64,000 nucleotides of DNA from Desulfovibrio sp. Fe33 (GCF_028532725.1 NZ_JAQKGU010000002.1:434001-498000); one strand, 5' to 3'; counted from the stretch's first letter, positions 18,174-27,523 are shown. Notes: generated from the sequence alone by a model not told the origin. Translations and numbers: made by a program.

Positions 18174-19538
18174 TTATGACTCAGTGGGTGGGCAATATTT
18201 TCGGATGAGCCGACTGGCCCGCGACTGACTTATCCCCAGCGCGCCGGCTACGTTGCGTGTACTGCCGTACGTCTGGCGCGCTTTTCGGATCAATTCACGC
18301 TCCGTTTTTTGCAGGGCATCGTCCAGGGAGTCGGCATGACTGGGCAGGGGGGTGTGGATGGGAGTTTGATACACCGAGGTGGGAAGGTGATCCAAGGTGA
18401 GCGTTTCGCCTTCGACCGTTACAACCATGCGCTCCACGAGATGGGCTAATTCTCGGACGTTGCCCGGCCATGAGTACTGAAGCAGAAATGATTGGGCTTC
18501 CGGGGTAAGAGTTTTGGTCCGGCCGTATTTGACTCCGAAGTAATGCAAAAAGTGATAGAGGAGCGGCAGGATGTCTTTGTCGCGTTCGCGAAGCGGAGGG
18601 ATGGTGATGTCGAATACGTTAAGCCGAAAATACAGGTCCTGACGGAATGCGCGGCTTTGGACCATGCGTTCCAGGTTTTTGTTGGAGGCGGCGAGAAGGC
18701 GCACGTCGGCGCTAATTGTTTGCGAGCTGCCCACGGGGCGGTATTCCATTTCTTGAACGACATGCAGTAATTTGGCCTGCATGGCGGGCGGCAGTTCGGA
18801 TATTTCATCCAGGAACAGCGTACCGCCCTCGGCTTTGGCGAAAAGGCCGCCTCGGGCGTGAGTCGCGCCGGAGAACGCGCCCTTGACGTGGCCGAAGAGC
18901 TCAGATTCGAACAATTCCCGGGGGATGGCCGCGCAATTGACCACGACAAACGGCTTGTCGGCACGGCACCCTTTGGAGTGGATGAATTTGGCCAGCAGGC
19001 TTTTGCCGCATCCGGACTCCCCCAGCAGCAGGCAGGGGGCGCTGAGGTCCGCCACTTTACGGGCGGCCTTCACTATCCAGGCCATGGCGGAACTGTGATA
19101 GATGAGGTCGTCAGGCTGTTCGTCGAGCTTGTCCTGCTGCTTGTCCACCAGTCCGTCTCTCCAGGCAATTTGGGATTCATTGCAGTCGTCGCGGATGTTG
19201 AGCAGCACGTATTCCACTTCGCCCTGTTTATCCAGAACAGGGACCGCGATGGTCAGGACGTCGTAGCCGAGATAGGTCTTTTGTTTTTGTTTGACGGGCC
19301 GTTTGTGCTCGTAGACAACCGGAAGTACGGAATTGTCCCAGCCCCGGTATTTTTTTACCATGTCCCAGTACGAGAGCCCGAGCATTTCCTCCTGCGTGAA
19401 CCCGTAATGGCGTTCACATGCCTTGTTGACGTAAAGGAGCCGGTACTTGTTGTCGTAGATGAGTATTTCGTCGTGTAAATTGTCGATGAGATGGACGAAT
19501 TGTCTGAAGTCCAAGCCCATTCTATCGAGGGGGGTCAT
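18174..19538 (-). CDS. PAS-AAA+-Fis sigma-54-dependent transcriptional activator
   Basis: A 454-residue bacterial enhancer-binding protein. A PAS domain covers ~15-120 ([31 protein letters not shown]). The AAA+ domain has Walker A GESGCGKS at 173-180, Walker [10 protein letters not shown] and sensor/Arg-finger region [28 protein letters not shown]-terminal Fis-type HTH ends the protein ([22 protein letters not shown]). The sigma-54 contact loop reads GAFSGA rather than GAFTGA. No receiver domain is present, so it is probably activated by a small ligand through PAS. A GAGGAAG box supports the start. It lies just upstream of the RpoN promoter of the molybdenum hydroxylase operon and is its likely activator. 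Confidence 0.92.
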   Translation of the reverse strand: MTPLDRMGLDFRQFVHLIDNLHDEILIYDNKYRLLYVNKACERHYGFTQEEMLGLSYWDMVKKYRGWDNSVLPVVYEHKRPVKQKQKTYLGYDVLTIAVPVLDKQGEVEYVLLNIRDDCNESQIAWRDGLVDKQQDKLDEQPDDLIYHSSAMAWIVKAARKVADLSAPCLLLGESGCGKSLLAKFIHSKGCRADKPFVVVNCAAIPRELFESELFGHVKGAFSGATHARGGLFAKAEGGTLFLDEISELPPAMQAKLLHVVQEMEYRPVGSSQTISADVRLLAASNKNLERMVQSRAFRQDLYFRLNVFDITIPPLRERDKDILPLLYHFLHYFGVKYGRTKTLTPEAQSFLLQYSWPGNVRELAHLVERMVVTVEGETLTLDHLPTSVYQTPIHTPLPSHADSLDDALQKTERELIRKARQTYGSTRNVAGALGISQSRASRLIRKYCPPTES

Positions 19539-20049
19539 TTTTCTTCCTCAATATCCGCAGTGGGAATCAGTCCAGAAGTTGCCGTCAGTAGTCGGAAGCG
19601 ATGTAGGAAACAATCAGACGAGGCCATGCGCTCTAACCTACAGTGGCCGTTGATATATCCCGTATCGAAGCCTTTGAAAAGGGGGCCGGGGAAAGAATGC
19701 ATTGTCGAAAGTGGGACACGCGGAGTCGCGCATTCTCTGTGGTGGGTTATCTGCATTGGTGCCGCAAATGGTTGGCCCATTAGGCGGGCCTTGAGGGGAT
19801 AACTTCCATGTGTCCGCGTTTTTTGACGCCATGCGAACTCGGCGGCATTTCTCGCCTTCCGCACAGCATATCATAAAAAGTTCCGAATGGGCTTCGCGGA
19901 GGAATAAGTCCTGTTTTAGAAATAGGCAGCCCTGCTGTGGGAGTGCGGGGTGACCTTCTCCAACATCTTGATGAATATTTTCTTGAGGACCTGCCCGATG
20001 GATTCTCCCAATGATTTCAACAGTCCTCATTCCTTATTGCAAGATCGCT
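19539..20049. other. Gap before tRNA-Ala fragment 2
   Basis: About 510 bp without a supportable gene. Around 19870-19920 there is a patch (CAGCATA ... GTCCTGTTT) that loosely resembles the sequence ahead of the tRNA fragment at 26339. It could be a conserved end of integrated elements. Confidence 0.35.
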
Positions 20050-20094
20050 ATGGCATTCAAGCGGTCGTGGGTTCAATTCCCTTCAGCTCCACCA
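20050..20094 (+). repeat. tRNA-Ala 3' fragment, copy 2 (att-like)
   Basis: From the anticodon loop ATGGCATTCAAG to the CCA end this repeats the tRNA at 6358-6433 with only two changes (AAGAGG to AAGCGG, and CCCTCC to CCCTTC). The 5' half of the tRNA is absent. The identity starts at the anticodon loop, a usual crossover site for tyrosine recombinases, and continues into the same terminator hairpin. This is what the displaced end of an integrated element looks like. Confidence 0.88.
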
Positions 20095-20102
20095 AGAATT
20101 TT

Positions 20103-20134
20103 AAAGGCTTGGAAGGTTTCCCTTCCAAGCCTTT
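20103..20134 (+). terminator. Terminator following tRNA fragment 2
   Basis: A 14-bp stem AAAGGCTTGGAAGG with its complement and a TTTC loop, then a weak T-rich tail. It is homologous to the terminator after the intact tRNA-Ala, as is the later AATATACAAAT patch at about 20150. Confidence 0.75.
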
Positions 20135-20270
20135 ATTTATGGGGTAGACAGAATATACAAATTAAATCGGTGGGATATTGAGAGGTGTTCGGCTTAGTCT
20201 TTCGATAAACTGTTCACCTTAAAACGTTACTCCGTGGTCCCACATTTCTTCTGTTAATGGTCCTTACTGA

Positions 20271-21794
20271 TTATTGTCCCTTATATTGTTCGATCTGTCC
20301 AAGCCGCCACGTTTGATCAAACCAGGGTTTCAGGGGGGCGTACAGCCTCAGGATGAGGAAAAAACCCTTGCCTGGGGCGGTCTGAATCCAGTTGTTTTCC
20401 TTGCCCTTTGGCGCGGTTGGCCCGAAATAGACGTCTACAGAGCCGTCGGCGTTGGCAGCGACATTTCCCTGTAGGCTATTGAGGCTCGGGTAGCGCTGAT
20501 CCGTCTGCAACATGGATCTTGTTTGCGGATCATAGACAACGATCGACCAGAAGTCCTTGGCAGGGATACCGGTCGGCAGAGTGAGCTTGTACGTTTTTGA
20601 CCCGTCCAGATATTTGCCATCGGCATCGCGACAGGCTGCTGCATACTGTGAACCGATGCCGGGCATGGCCACAGCCATGGCCGGAGTGATGCCTATTGCC
20701 CCATACATGAACATGGAGCGGGCATCGCGATTGAGTCCTTCGCCCTTGGTCATGAATTCGTGGTTGCCTATGGCAAACGGATTGAACCAGGTCGGATCAC
20801 CAGGGTAGACCCAGGTGGATTCGTCTCTGGCGGCGAAGATTATGGATCGAGCTATGGTTGCGCCGAGCTGCGCCCCTTCGTTCAATATCTTGCGCATCCG
20901 ATCATCGGGATTGAACGGCTGACCTTTGACAATTCCCAACAGGGCAAGCCTTCCGCGCGCTTCCGGTGAGATCGCGTCAATGGGTTCTTCCTGGATGACT
21001 TCGTTAATTTCTTCGAAAAACTTGAAGTTGTTGGCATGGATGGTGTTGTGGGATGCCCCCGATATTTCCAGGAATTCCATTGCCGGAGGGTTGGCGGACT
21101 CACTCAGTGGATAGACCTTGAGCTGCTTTTTCAGGCTGGCGACAGTCGGTCCGGTTTCGCCGTTTACCAGAAAGCCGCGGACTATCAAACAGACGCCATA
21201 GGTTCTGGACTCGAACACATGGTAGCCTTGCGGTTTTTTGCCATCATATCCGGGAGGCAGGACAAGGAACTTGCCCCCTCGGCCCTTGTCTGGACCGGCA
21301 TTGCCGATGTCACCGACATACCGCATCCACATGTCGTCGAGAATGCCAAGAATCTTGGGCGGAGATTCGATGACAACGGGACCGTTTTTCAAATCCAGGA
21401 AGGAAATTGCGTATACCGTTTCCGTGTTGGCTGTGAGCCAGAGCGACTTGGAGTCCATCAGGTCCTGGAAAATGGCCACCTGGTTGACTTTGCGTACACC
21501 CAATTCCCGGAGCCCGGCGCGTATGGCCACCATGGACCCCGCCGACATTTCATCCAGGAAGACGTCCACGCCGCGTTGAAGATCGAGAAAGTCGTACGCC
21601 TTTTCCACGGTCTTGGCGGTCGGGTAGCCGTCGAAGAATCGAAGCGTTCCGATACTCGTAGGCAACCTGTCCGGAATGACAATTGATTCGGGCAGTTCCG
21701 TCGTCATCTTCATTCCCTGTTGAGCCTGTTTTGCAAGGCATCCGCATAACGAGCAAAGAGCCAGTAAAAGAGCTGCTAACGAATACACTCTCAT
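20271..21794 (-). CDS. DUF1254/DUF1214 lipoprotein
   Basis: A 507-residue exported lipoprotein. The signal sequence MRVYSLAALLLALCSLCGC ends in a lipobox with Cys19-20 as the likely acylation site. The mature part has the DUF1254 half (RGVDVFLDEMSAGSMVAIRAGLRELG ... TANTETVYAISFLDLKNGPVVIESPP) and a C-terminal DUF1214 half (YKLTLPTGIPAKDFWSIVVYDPQTRSMLQTDQ). Function of the family is unknown. I prefer the ATG at 21794, because the GAGG box is eight bases from it but only two from the ATG at 21800. A homologue lies immediately upstream, so this is a tandem pair in an island. Confidence 0.88.
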   Translation of the reverse strand: MRVYSLAALLLALCSLCGCLAKQAQQGMKMTTELPESIVIPDRLPTSIGTLRFFDGYPTAKTVEKAYDFLDLQRGVDVFLDEMSAGSMVAIRAGLRELGVRKVNQVAIFQDLMDSKSLWLTANTETVYAISFLDLKNGPVVIESPPKILGILDDMWMRYVGDIGNAGPDKGRGGKFLVLPPGYDGKKPQGYHVFESRTYGVCLIVRGFLVNGETGPTVASLKKQLKVYPLSESANPPAMEFLEISGASHNTIHANNFKFFEEINEVIQEEPIDAISPEARGRLALLGIVKGQPFNPDDRMRKILNEGAQLGATIARSIIFAARDESTWVYPGDPTWFNPFAIGNHEFMTKGEGLNRDARSMFMYGAIGITPAMAVAMPGIGSQYAAACRDADGKYLDGSKTYKLTLPTGIPAKDFWSIVVYDPQTRSMLQTDQRYPSLNSLQGNVAANADGSVDVYFGPTAPKGKENNWIQTAPGKGFFLILRLYAPLKPWFDQTWRLGQIEQYKGQ

Positions 21795-21872
21795 TTTCAT
21801 TGCCTCATAATATAAGTTTCAATGTCAGTATGTTCGCAGGCATAGCCCTTGTCGCCTTTTTGGCCGACAAGT

Positions 21873-23312
21873 CTACCTCATCTTCTGGACGTCCGGGAGT
21901 TTGAAACTTTTGTCAAAGTATCGTTCTTCCGGGCCATAAAATCTAAATAACAGGAAAAAATCTTCGCCTGCGGTCGGAATCCAGTTGGCCTCCAACCCCT
22001 TGGGAGGGGTTTTCCCGAAGTAGATGTCCACGCTGCCGTCGTCATTCAAGTGCATGGATTTCTTGTCATAAGAGGACAATCCGACTTGTTCCTCATCGTT
22101 GTAGATGAAGGATTTGGTTTTTTTGCTGTAGGCGATGACGGACCAGAAATCCTTGGCCGGGACATCGGCCGGGACCGTCAGCCGGTAGTTGCCTTTTGCG
22201 GACAACAGCGCTCCCTGATCGTCGCGCATGGTCATCAGGTAGGCGCTGGCCTTGCCCAGACGGCGGGGAACATAAGTCACCCAATGGAAAATGGCCGCCC
22301 GCTGGTCCAGAAGCAGGATGTCGCCTTCCGCAAAGACGAAACCTTCTTTCGAGGGTTCTCGTACGCCGAGCCACTGCCTGTCCTTCCAGTAAAGTTGGGT
22401 GGAGTATCCGGTGGTTTCGAACATATATTCCAGGTAGTCGAAGCCGTCCTTCGCGGCTTGTTCCAGCGCCTTTTTTACTGTCCCGTCGGGGGTGAACGGC
22501 TTGTCCTTTTCAATGCCTATGGAAGCGAGCATCCCGCCCATCACCTTGTCCCTTTCCAGCAGAGGCTCGTGGTTCATGAGTTCGGCCACTGTTCGGAAAA
22601 AGCTCATGTCATAGGTGGGGAGGGTGGGCAGGTGTTTGCCCGCCATGTCGATGTACTCGCCCTTTGGGGGATTTGGGACGGCGTTTAAAGGGTAAGCGTT
22701 GATCCGTTTGGAGTATTCGGCGGCATCGGAAAAGGTGGCCTTGCCCAGCGGAATGCACCGCAGGGCGATGAATATGTCATAGAGGTGCATTTTGACGGGG
22801 AACATGCCTTCGGGGATTTCCCCCTTGAACCCGGGAGGCAGGAACAGATACCGGCCGCCTTTGCCCTGGTCCAGACCCGCAGGTCCCATGTCCACAATTG
22901 GCTCCTGCCAGACATCCACCCCGCTGCCGAATATGGCGGCCTCTTTGGTTGCGGGCGGAATCTCCAAGATCACCGGCCCATCCTTTGTGGTCAGAAAGAT
23001 CGAGGCATAGGGCGTCTGGTTGTTGGCGGTCAGGGTTTCCTGCTTTGCCGTCGGCGGTTGCGATATCCAGTATACGGTATTGAAGTCGCCTCCCAGGTCG
23101 AAACAGGCCCGGCGGAGATTGAGAATGCTCACGGCGGGTATAGCCCAGTTCATTACTTCGATGCCGCGCTGGTATGCCCGCTGGTATTCCCAGTCGATGG
23201 CGTCGGAACCGTTATCTGCGTTGGTCGGCCCAGGAAAAAGGCAAAGGAGGGCCAGGATAGCCGTAGCGCACAGAACTTGAACGGCCGTGAAAAATCGTGC
23301 GTTGTTTTTCAT
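21873..23312 (-). CDS. DUF1254/DUF1214 secreted protein
   Basis: A 479-residue protein with a cleavable signal peptide (MKNNARFF ... LLCLFPGPTNA, cleavage near 30). It has the same two-domain plan as the next gene: AIPAVSILNLRRACFDLGGDFNTVYWISQPPTAKQETLTANNQTPYASIFL in the DUF1254 half, then YRLTVPADVPAKDFWSVIAYSKKTKSFIYNDEEQ in DUF1214. It lacks a lipobox, so it is probably periplasmic while its paralogue is membrane anchored. The ATG at 23312 has an AAAGGA box and begins the signal peptide; the frame extends 18 codons upstream without a better start. No enzymatic role is established for this family. Confidence 0.88.
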   Translation of the reverse strand: MKNNARFFTAVQVLCATAILALLCLFPGPTNADNGSDAIDWEYQRAYQRGIEVMNWAIPAVSILNLRRACFDLGGDFNTVYWISQPPTAKQETLTANNQTPYASIFLTTKDGPVILEIPPATKEAAIFGSGVDVWQEPIVDMGPAGLDQGKGGRYLFLPPGFKGEIPEGMFPVKMHLYDIFIALRCIPLGKATFSDAAEYSKRINAYPLNAVPNPPKGEYIDMAGKHLPTLPTYDMSFFRTVAELMNHEPLLERDKVMGGMLASIGIEKDKPFTPDGTVKKALEQAAKDGFDYLEYMFETTGYSTQLYWKDRQWLGVREPSKEGFVFAEGDILLLDQRAAIFHWVTYVPRRLGKASAYLMTMRDDQGALLSAKGNYRLTVPADVPAKDFWSVIAYSKKTKSFIYNDEEQVGLSSYDKKSMHLNDDGSVDIYFGKTPPKGLEANWIPTAGEDFFLLFRFYGPEERYFDKSFKLPDVQKMR

Positions 23313-23689
23313 GGTGTATCCTTTGTTTTTGCGGCGTGTTCGCCAGTATACCGGTTGGTTGGACAACGCCCTTTTCGGGCGTCGGGGCCCACGTCAACGC
23401 GCGCTCCGATCTTTGTAGAACTCCCCCCTCGATGCCCGGTGGCATGAGCTTTTTCCCGCTGAGAAAGCTTTTAAATAAAACGTACCATAGCCAATGAACT
23501 TCATATCAAGAGGCGAAGGACTTTGCGGCGCGCCACGGTAAGAACAGAGGGAAGGCTTCAATATGATAGGAACAAAAAACGGGTTGATTGGGTTCGCAAA
23601 GTTTTCGTCTATTGTATTTATGGCCTGGGGGAGCCAACCTGTGCAGTCCCGAAATTCATGCGCACTGTTTCGATTACGTTCAAATTTGT
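23313..23689. other. Gap between lipoprotein pair and DUF1254 pair
   Basis: About 375 bp without a supportable gene. It should hold the promoter of the DUF1254 pair (minus strand). Confidence 0.35.
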
Positions 23690-24301
23690 TCAAGGAGCGG
23701 CCAGAGTGTTTTGTCCCGAAAAGGCTGGTGTGGTTTTAAGCTCGACCCCATGTTCCCCGCTTTCCAAATCCTGTGCATTGTTCAGGCTGGCAGGCATAGG
23801 TTTCAGCATGGATTGCCCCCAGGCGTTTTGCGTAGCCAGCCCCCGCATGTCGGATAGGTTGACCAGACTGGATACCTTGAAGACGAATTGAAAACCCGCA
23901 CCACTACCGAGAGATATGTCTTTATGGACCTTGCCGATGCTGAGCAGATTTCCATCTCCATCAAAGACCATCACCTGCCCCATATAGGAGCCTTCACCGG
24001 AACCGAGATTAAATTTGAAAACCGTGAGCGGCCAATCCCTGAAACCAAGTCCGAATTGTTTTTCCATAAGATCGACATCTTCATAAAGCCAGACCATGCC
24101 CTCACCCAATTGGGACATCTTGGTCGGCGGCCCCAGTTCGTAAAGCACGGCACTGTAATGGATTTCCGCCTGAGAGTGTTGATCCGTATCGAACTCCCTG
24201 ATGTCGGGAGATTCCGAATGGATGACGGTGCAGCCGCTGAGGATTGCGACGAGGGCCAGAACTGCCCGGCAGATCGCCGCGGAAGGGTTACTTCTGGTCA
24301 T
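23690..24301 (-). CDS. Lipoprotein, SmpA/BamE-like fold suspected
   Basis: A 203-residue lipoprotein with lipobox LSGC (Cys24) after a short hydrophobic signal. The region VLYELGPPTKMSQLGEGMVWLYEDVDLMEKQFGLGF matches the short N-terminal part of its neighbour (KLGPPSQI ... VFYYLAEQ). Both resemble SmpA/OmlA-type small outer-membrane lipoproteins that track a G-x-P turn after a helix. The C-terminal ~70 residues (LVNLSDMRGLATQNAWGQSMLKPMP) are unique and low in recognisable features. The start overlaps the upstream gene by 14 nt, so translation is probably coupled. Function unknown. Confidence 0.72.
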   Translation of the reverse strand: MTRSNPSAAICRAVLALVAILSGCTVIHSESPDIREFDTDQHSQAEIHYSAVLYELGPPTKMSQLGEGMVWLYEDVDLMEKQFGLGFRDWPLTVFKFNLGSGEGSYMGQVMVFDGDGNLLSIGKVHKDISLGSGAGFQFVFKVSSLVNLSDMRGLATQNAWGQSMLKPMPASLNNAQDLESGEHGVELKTTPAFSGQNTLAAP

Positions 24302-24674
24302 CCCCGATTGCCTCGTGACTCAGAGAATACTCGCTAAGCACCCCGTTCTCATCAAAGAAGAAGACAGCGCGGTCGTAGGTTGTCTTTTCATTCAACGTAT
24401 TGAAAATAATAAATATTGCTCCGCCTCCCCTGGTTTGCTCGGCGAGGTAATAAAAGACGGTCCCATGATTGAGGTTGATGATTTGGGAAGGTGGGCCCAG
24501 TTTTTTGGCGATCTCCATCTGAGAAGTTTTCCCCGGCACGATCTCGGACAGATCGATTTTCCGCCATGTATTCTCCACGCCACGCTGCCGATTATAGTTT
24601 GTGCAGCCCCCAATGAAGGTTTGAAGGCCAAAGACCACCATGAATACTAAGATGACGATTCGTCGAGCCGACAT
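24288..24674 (-). CDS. Small SmpA/OmlA-like lipoprotein
   Basis: A 128-residue lipoprotein with signal MSARRIVILVFMVVFGLQTFIGGC and lipobox Cys24. The core IDLSEIVPGKTSQMEIAKKLGPPSQIINLNHGTVFYYLAEQ is the SmpA/BamE-type pattern (I-x-x-G-x-T-x-x-x-V/I-x-x-x-L-G-P/x-P). The C-terminus VFFFDENGVLSEYSLSHE also fits that family. The ATG at 24674 has GGAGG at ideal distance; the five-codon upstream extension does not. It is the first gene of a two-lipoprotein operon inside the tRNA island. Confidence 0.78.
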   Translation of the reverse strand: MSARRIVILVFMVVFGLQTFIGGCTNYNRQRGVENTWRKIDLSEIVPGKTSQMEIAKKLGPPSQIINLNHGTVFYYLAEQTRGGGAIFIIFNTLNEKTTYDRAVFFFDENGVLSEYSLSHEAIGDDQK

Positions 24675-25028
24675 GGAGCCTCCTGGCATTGTCGCAAAGG
24701 TGAAGGAAACGGTTATTCTCTCAAGGGGCTTTCCGTGGCGATTGTCTTCGTCGTTTACATGGGCGGGTGAAACTGCCCGTTTTGACTGAACTCAACGATT
24801 CAAAGGAACGGCCCTCCATGCATGAAGTTCGATGAAGGGGGAACGATCTTTATATAAAGACATATGCTGACCGCAGCCAAAAATAGAGGCTGGTTCAATT
24901 TGAGAAGCACAGCGCACGGGACTACTGTATAAAAAAACAGGGATTCTCCTGCGGCCACGAGGACTTTGACAGGTCGTCCTGGCCGAGGCGCCAGCTATAA
25001 AATACTTTATAAGAGTCCCGAAATGTAT
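24675..25028. other. Gap ahead of small lipoprotein operon
   Basis: About 350 bp with no gene visible. It should contain the promoter of the two-lipoprotein operon; no consensus element stands out. Confidence 0.35.
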
Positions 25029-25093
25029 CCTGATACGCGCGATCTCTTTAACGCCATGGTTTTCTCGAATACGAAGGAATCTATGTCAGCCCC
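25029..25093 (-). mobile_element. IS1595-type element relic (right end only)
   Basis: Sixty-five bases match the right end of the element at 8300-9014. CGCGATCTCTTTAAC and the transposase start-codon context CATGGTTTTC are followed, with a few changes, by TCTATGTCAGCCCC, the terminal inverted repeat. The rest of the transposase is absent. This is what remains after deletion of a related copy, and it ends about 45 bp from the 3' end of the beta-barrel gene. Confidence 0.8.
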
Positions 25094-25136
25094 AAGATTT
25101 TTTCACTATCTTTGGACATACGTCGCGGGGAAAGGG

Positions 25137-25877
25137 CTACCAAAGGATGTTGAATCCGACCAACGGTCCCCATGTGGTGGAATCCGTCTTGTAGCTGTTC
25201 TTCTCTTGGGTGTAATAGGTGTTTACGGCTTTGACGCCGACTTTGAATCCGAAATGCTTCCAGGGGTTGTAGTCGTACGTGACGGCCCCCATCAATGTGT
25301 GTTGAGACCCCAAGCCAAAACCGCCGATGTCACCTCGGATGCTTATCTTGCTTTTGTCGTTGATATGGGTCACCCAACGTAGCCCGACAACGGGGTCGAC
25401 CCAATCAATCCCTCTGGAATAGCTGTTGTTTCTGGATAAGGTGATCTTGGCGTCATTGTACCGTATCCCCGCCAGGTAGTCGATGCGCGAGTCTGAGAGT
25501 ACGTGTTGGGAGTAGAAACCCAGCACTTCCAGCACGGTTTGTTCGGATTTGTATCCGACAGAGCCGATAGCGGTGTCTTCCTCCCCCTTCAACTGCATAT
25601 ACGACGCGTCGACGATGTATCCGAATTCGCCGTTGTGGCCTTCGTGGTAGACCGCGAAGCTCTCTTCGAGCATGTCGGATATTTTGCTGTATTCCATGTC
25701 GCTGGTCCCGGAATTCCCCCTTACGCTCGTGTCTCCGGAAATGTTGATGAACCATAGGTAGGGGGTAAGCTCGAATTGCCATTCACGGCTGGCGGTGGAG
25801 TCCTCCGCGCATGCGTACACGGAATTGGTTGCGATGATGCATAACACTGTAAAAGGAATTAACAGGATGCGCCGCAT
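25137..25877 (-). CDS. Outer-membrane beta-barrel protein
   Basis: A 246-residue exported protein with signal MRRILLIPFTVLCIIATNSVYA and mature start near CAEDSTA. Alternating amphipathic strands with aromatic girdles run through the whole mature part (WQFELTPYLWFINISGDTSV, EFGYIVDASYMQL, IDYLAGIRYNDAKITL, VDPVVGLRWVTHI). It ends in GPLVGFNILW, an aromatic C-terminus suited to BAM recognition. I cannot name a substrate or a closer family. Codons and base composition look more AT-rich than the flanking core genes, consistent with the island setting. The gene ends next to the IS1595 relic. Confidence 0.78.
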   Translation of the reverse strand: MRRILLIPFTVLCIIATNSVYACAEDSTASREWQFELTPYLWFINISGDTSVRGNSGTSDMEYSKISDMLEESFAVYHEGHNGEFGYIVDASYMQLKGEEDTAIGSVGYKSEQTVLEVLGFYSQHVLSDSRIDYLAGIRYNDAKITLSRNNSYSRGIDWVDPVVGLRWVTHINDKSKISIRGDIGGFGLGSQHTLMGAVTYDYNPWKHFGFKVGVKAVNTYYTQEKNSYKTDSTTWGPLVGFNILW

Positions 25878-26338
25878 GATGTCCTCCGGAGTTCGGAATT
25901 AATAACTACCCTATATCGCTTTTGTCGGCTTCAAGCAACGGGGGGGCTTTGTTGGGAAGGAAACTCCGTTTAGGCCCATGGCATGAAGAGAAGCCATCGG
26001 ACCACCTGTAGGCCCAGCTGTGTGCCTCGCAACCATGATCGCCGATGGAATATCGTTTAATGCCGGGCACGGCCAATGCTCTAAATGCAATGTCCTTGTG
26101 CGAATGGGGAACAACTTGGTGGAGGTGAAGTGTTGCGCAATGTTGTCAAGAATGCGTGTCGTGGGTAAATTGAATAGCAATGGTGTCCGCCATATGTCTT
26201 TTTTTTCCCTGTCCATGCGAAATTTTCGACATTCCTAGTTCCCAGCATAATAACGAGAATGAGTTTCGAGTAAGCTTGTCGAGAAATAGGTCCTGTTTAA
26301 TTAGTTCGCGTGATGATTGGATCGAGTGCGAACAAAAA
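25878..26338. other. Gap before tRNA-Ala fragment 3
   Basis: About 460 bp of lower-GC sequence without a gene that I can support. The segment 26240-26300 loosely resembles the sequence preceding tRNA fragment 2. Confidence 0.35.
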
Positions 26339-26382
26339 ATGGCATTCAAGAGGTCGTGGGTTCAATGTCCTCCAGCTCCACA
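26339..26382 (+). repeat. tRNA-Ala 3' fragment, copy 3 (att-like)
   Basis: ATGGCATTCAAGAGGTCGTG and the following T arm repeat the tRNA-Ala from its anticodon loop to CCAC, with changes TTCC to TGTC in the T stem and CCA to CAA at the end. Downstream only the right half of the terminator (AAAGCC and a T run) and the ATATACAAATG patch remain. It marks the boundary of a second inserted segment. Confidence 0.85.
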
Positions 26383-26620
26383 AAGCCTTTTTTTGTGGGA
26401 TATACAAATGGATATATAAATGATAGATGGGGCCGTTGTTGATTGTTGTGGACTAATGGCTGGCTGATGAAGTTGTATTTAATGTGAGTGGTAAAATGGG
26501 CTAAGAGGTAAACTTGCTTCCTGTGGTATAGTTCTCTTCAAAAAAAGAGAAGAGCTTGTGGCTTTGTCTTGTGAAACCATAGCCTGATGGAATTGTCATT
26601 TGCTTGTCGGAGTTTTTGCC

Positions 26621-27394
26621 ATGCGTATCCCTGTCTTGTCTGTTCTTCTTTGTTCTTTTCTCATTGCGCCAACTTTGGGCTTGGCGGGCGACGCAGCGCC
26701 TTCGGCGCTCCCTGTGCAATGGAACGGCCTCTACGTGGGGGGCGCTTTAGGTTTTGCTTATGGACAGGCCGACCCTGAGCTCGGCATCGATGGCAATTAT
26801 TTTGATGTCGTAGACCGGGCCCAATTGGATTCCATTGGGTCGAAAGATATGAATGAAGGTTCGCTTGCCGCTTCGGTGTTCGCGGGCGTCAACCATCAGG
26901 TCGAGAATTGGGTCCTGGGGGTCGAAGGGGATTTCACATATGCTCCCTTTGACGAGAAGCATGATTCCGGAACAACCTACTACGATTCTGTGCCCTTCCA
27001 ATCTTTCGACATCCGTACCCGAGTTGCGTCAGATTGGATGGCAAGCCTCAAGCTGCGCCTCGGTTATGCATTCGGCAGGTCTTTGGTGTATCTTTCCGCC
27101 GGACCGGCGGTGTCTGAATTTAGGTGCCAATTCCATTTTGAGGATGATAATATGGGCGGGAATACTGCTTCGGTTGACAAGAAACAACTCAGCCTGGGAT
27201 GGACTGCGGGGGCCGGCTATGAATATATGCTGGAAGAGGGTTGGGGGATCAGGGCAAGATACCAACATTATGAATTCCCGCGTGTCCTGGATGCAGCACC
27301 ATCATTTACAAACAGCGGCTTTAACGGAGTGTTCAACAATAAGTTAGACGTCAGGTCTGATCTGGTTCAGATAGGTATTTTCAAGATGTTTTAG
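26621..27394 (+). CDS. Porin-like outer-membrane beta-barrel protein (OMP_b-brl type)
   Basis: A 257-residue protein with signal MRIPVLSVLLCSFLIAPTLGLAG, then the family's opening WNGLYVGGALGFAYGQAD. Further strands include ASVFAGVNHQVENWVLGVEGDFTY, SLKLRLGYAFGRSLVYLSAGPAV and LGWTAGAGYEYMLEEGWGIRARYQHYEFP. The terminal strand SDLVQIGIFKMF ends in Phe, the usual BAM signal. The ATG at 26621 has a CGGAG box; an upstream in-frame ATG adds seven residues without an RBS. These are small 8-strand barrels, often called Omp25/Omp31-like. It lies alone between two tRNA fragments. Role unknown. Confidence 0.85.
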   Translation: MRIPVLSVLLCSFLIAPTLGLAGDAAPSALPVQWNGLYVGGALGFAYGQADPELGIDGNYFDVVDRAQLDSIGSKDMNEGSLAASVFAGVNHQVENWVLGVEGDFTYAPFDEKHDSGTTYYDSVPFQSFDIRTRVASDWMASLKLRLGYAFGRSLVYLSAGPAVSEFRCQFHFEDDNMGGNTASVDKKQLSLGWTAGAGYEYMLEEGWGIRARYQHYEFPRVLDAAPSFTNSGFNGVFNNKLDVRSDLVQIGIFKMF

Positions 27395-27460
27395 TAGAAG
27401 TTCTGCCCATTCTCAATTGGCTACCCCCAATGGGGAGTCCTGATATATGAAAAAGGGGGA

Positions 27461-27512
27461 GAGCGCATGAGTGGCATTCAAGAAGTCGTGGGCTCAATCC
27501 CCTCCAGCTCCA
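27461..27512 (+). repeat. tRNA-Ala remnant, copy 4 (D loop to 3' end)
   Basis: GGGAGAGCGC-TGA-TGGCATTCAAG and the T arm through CTCCAGCTCCA match the tRNA-Ala from its D loop onward, with about five changes and no CCA. It reaches further 5' than copies 2 and 3 and is more diverged, so it may be the oldest event or a decayed full tRNA. It forms the right boundary of the accessory region. Confidence 0.8.
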
Positions 27513-27523
27513 AAGAAAGTTTC

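Noticed and set aside
20050-27512. tRNA-Ala-like segments as additional functional tRNA genes
   Set aside because: Copies 2 and 3 lack the 5' half and copy 4 lacks the acceptor 5' strand and CCA, so none can fold as a tRNA.
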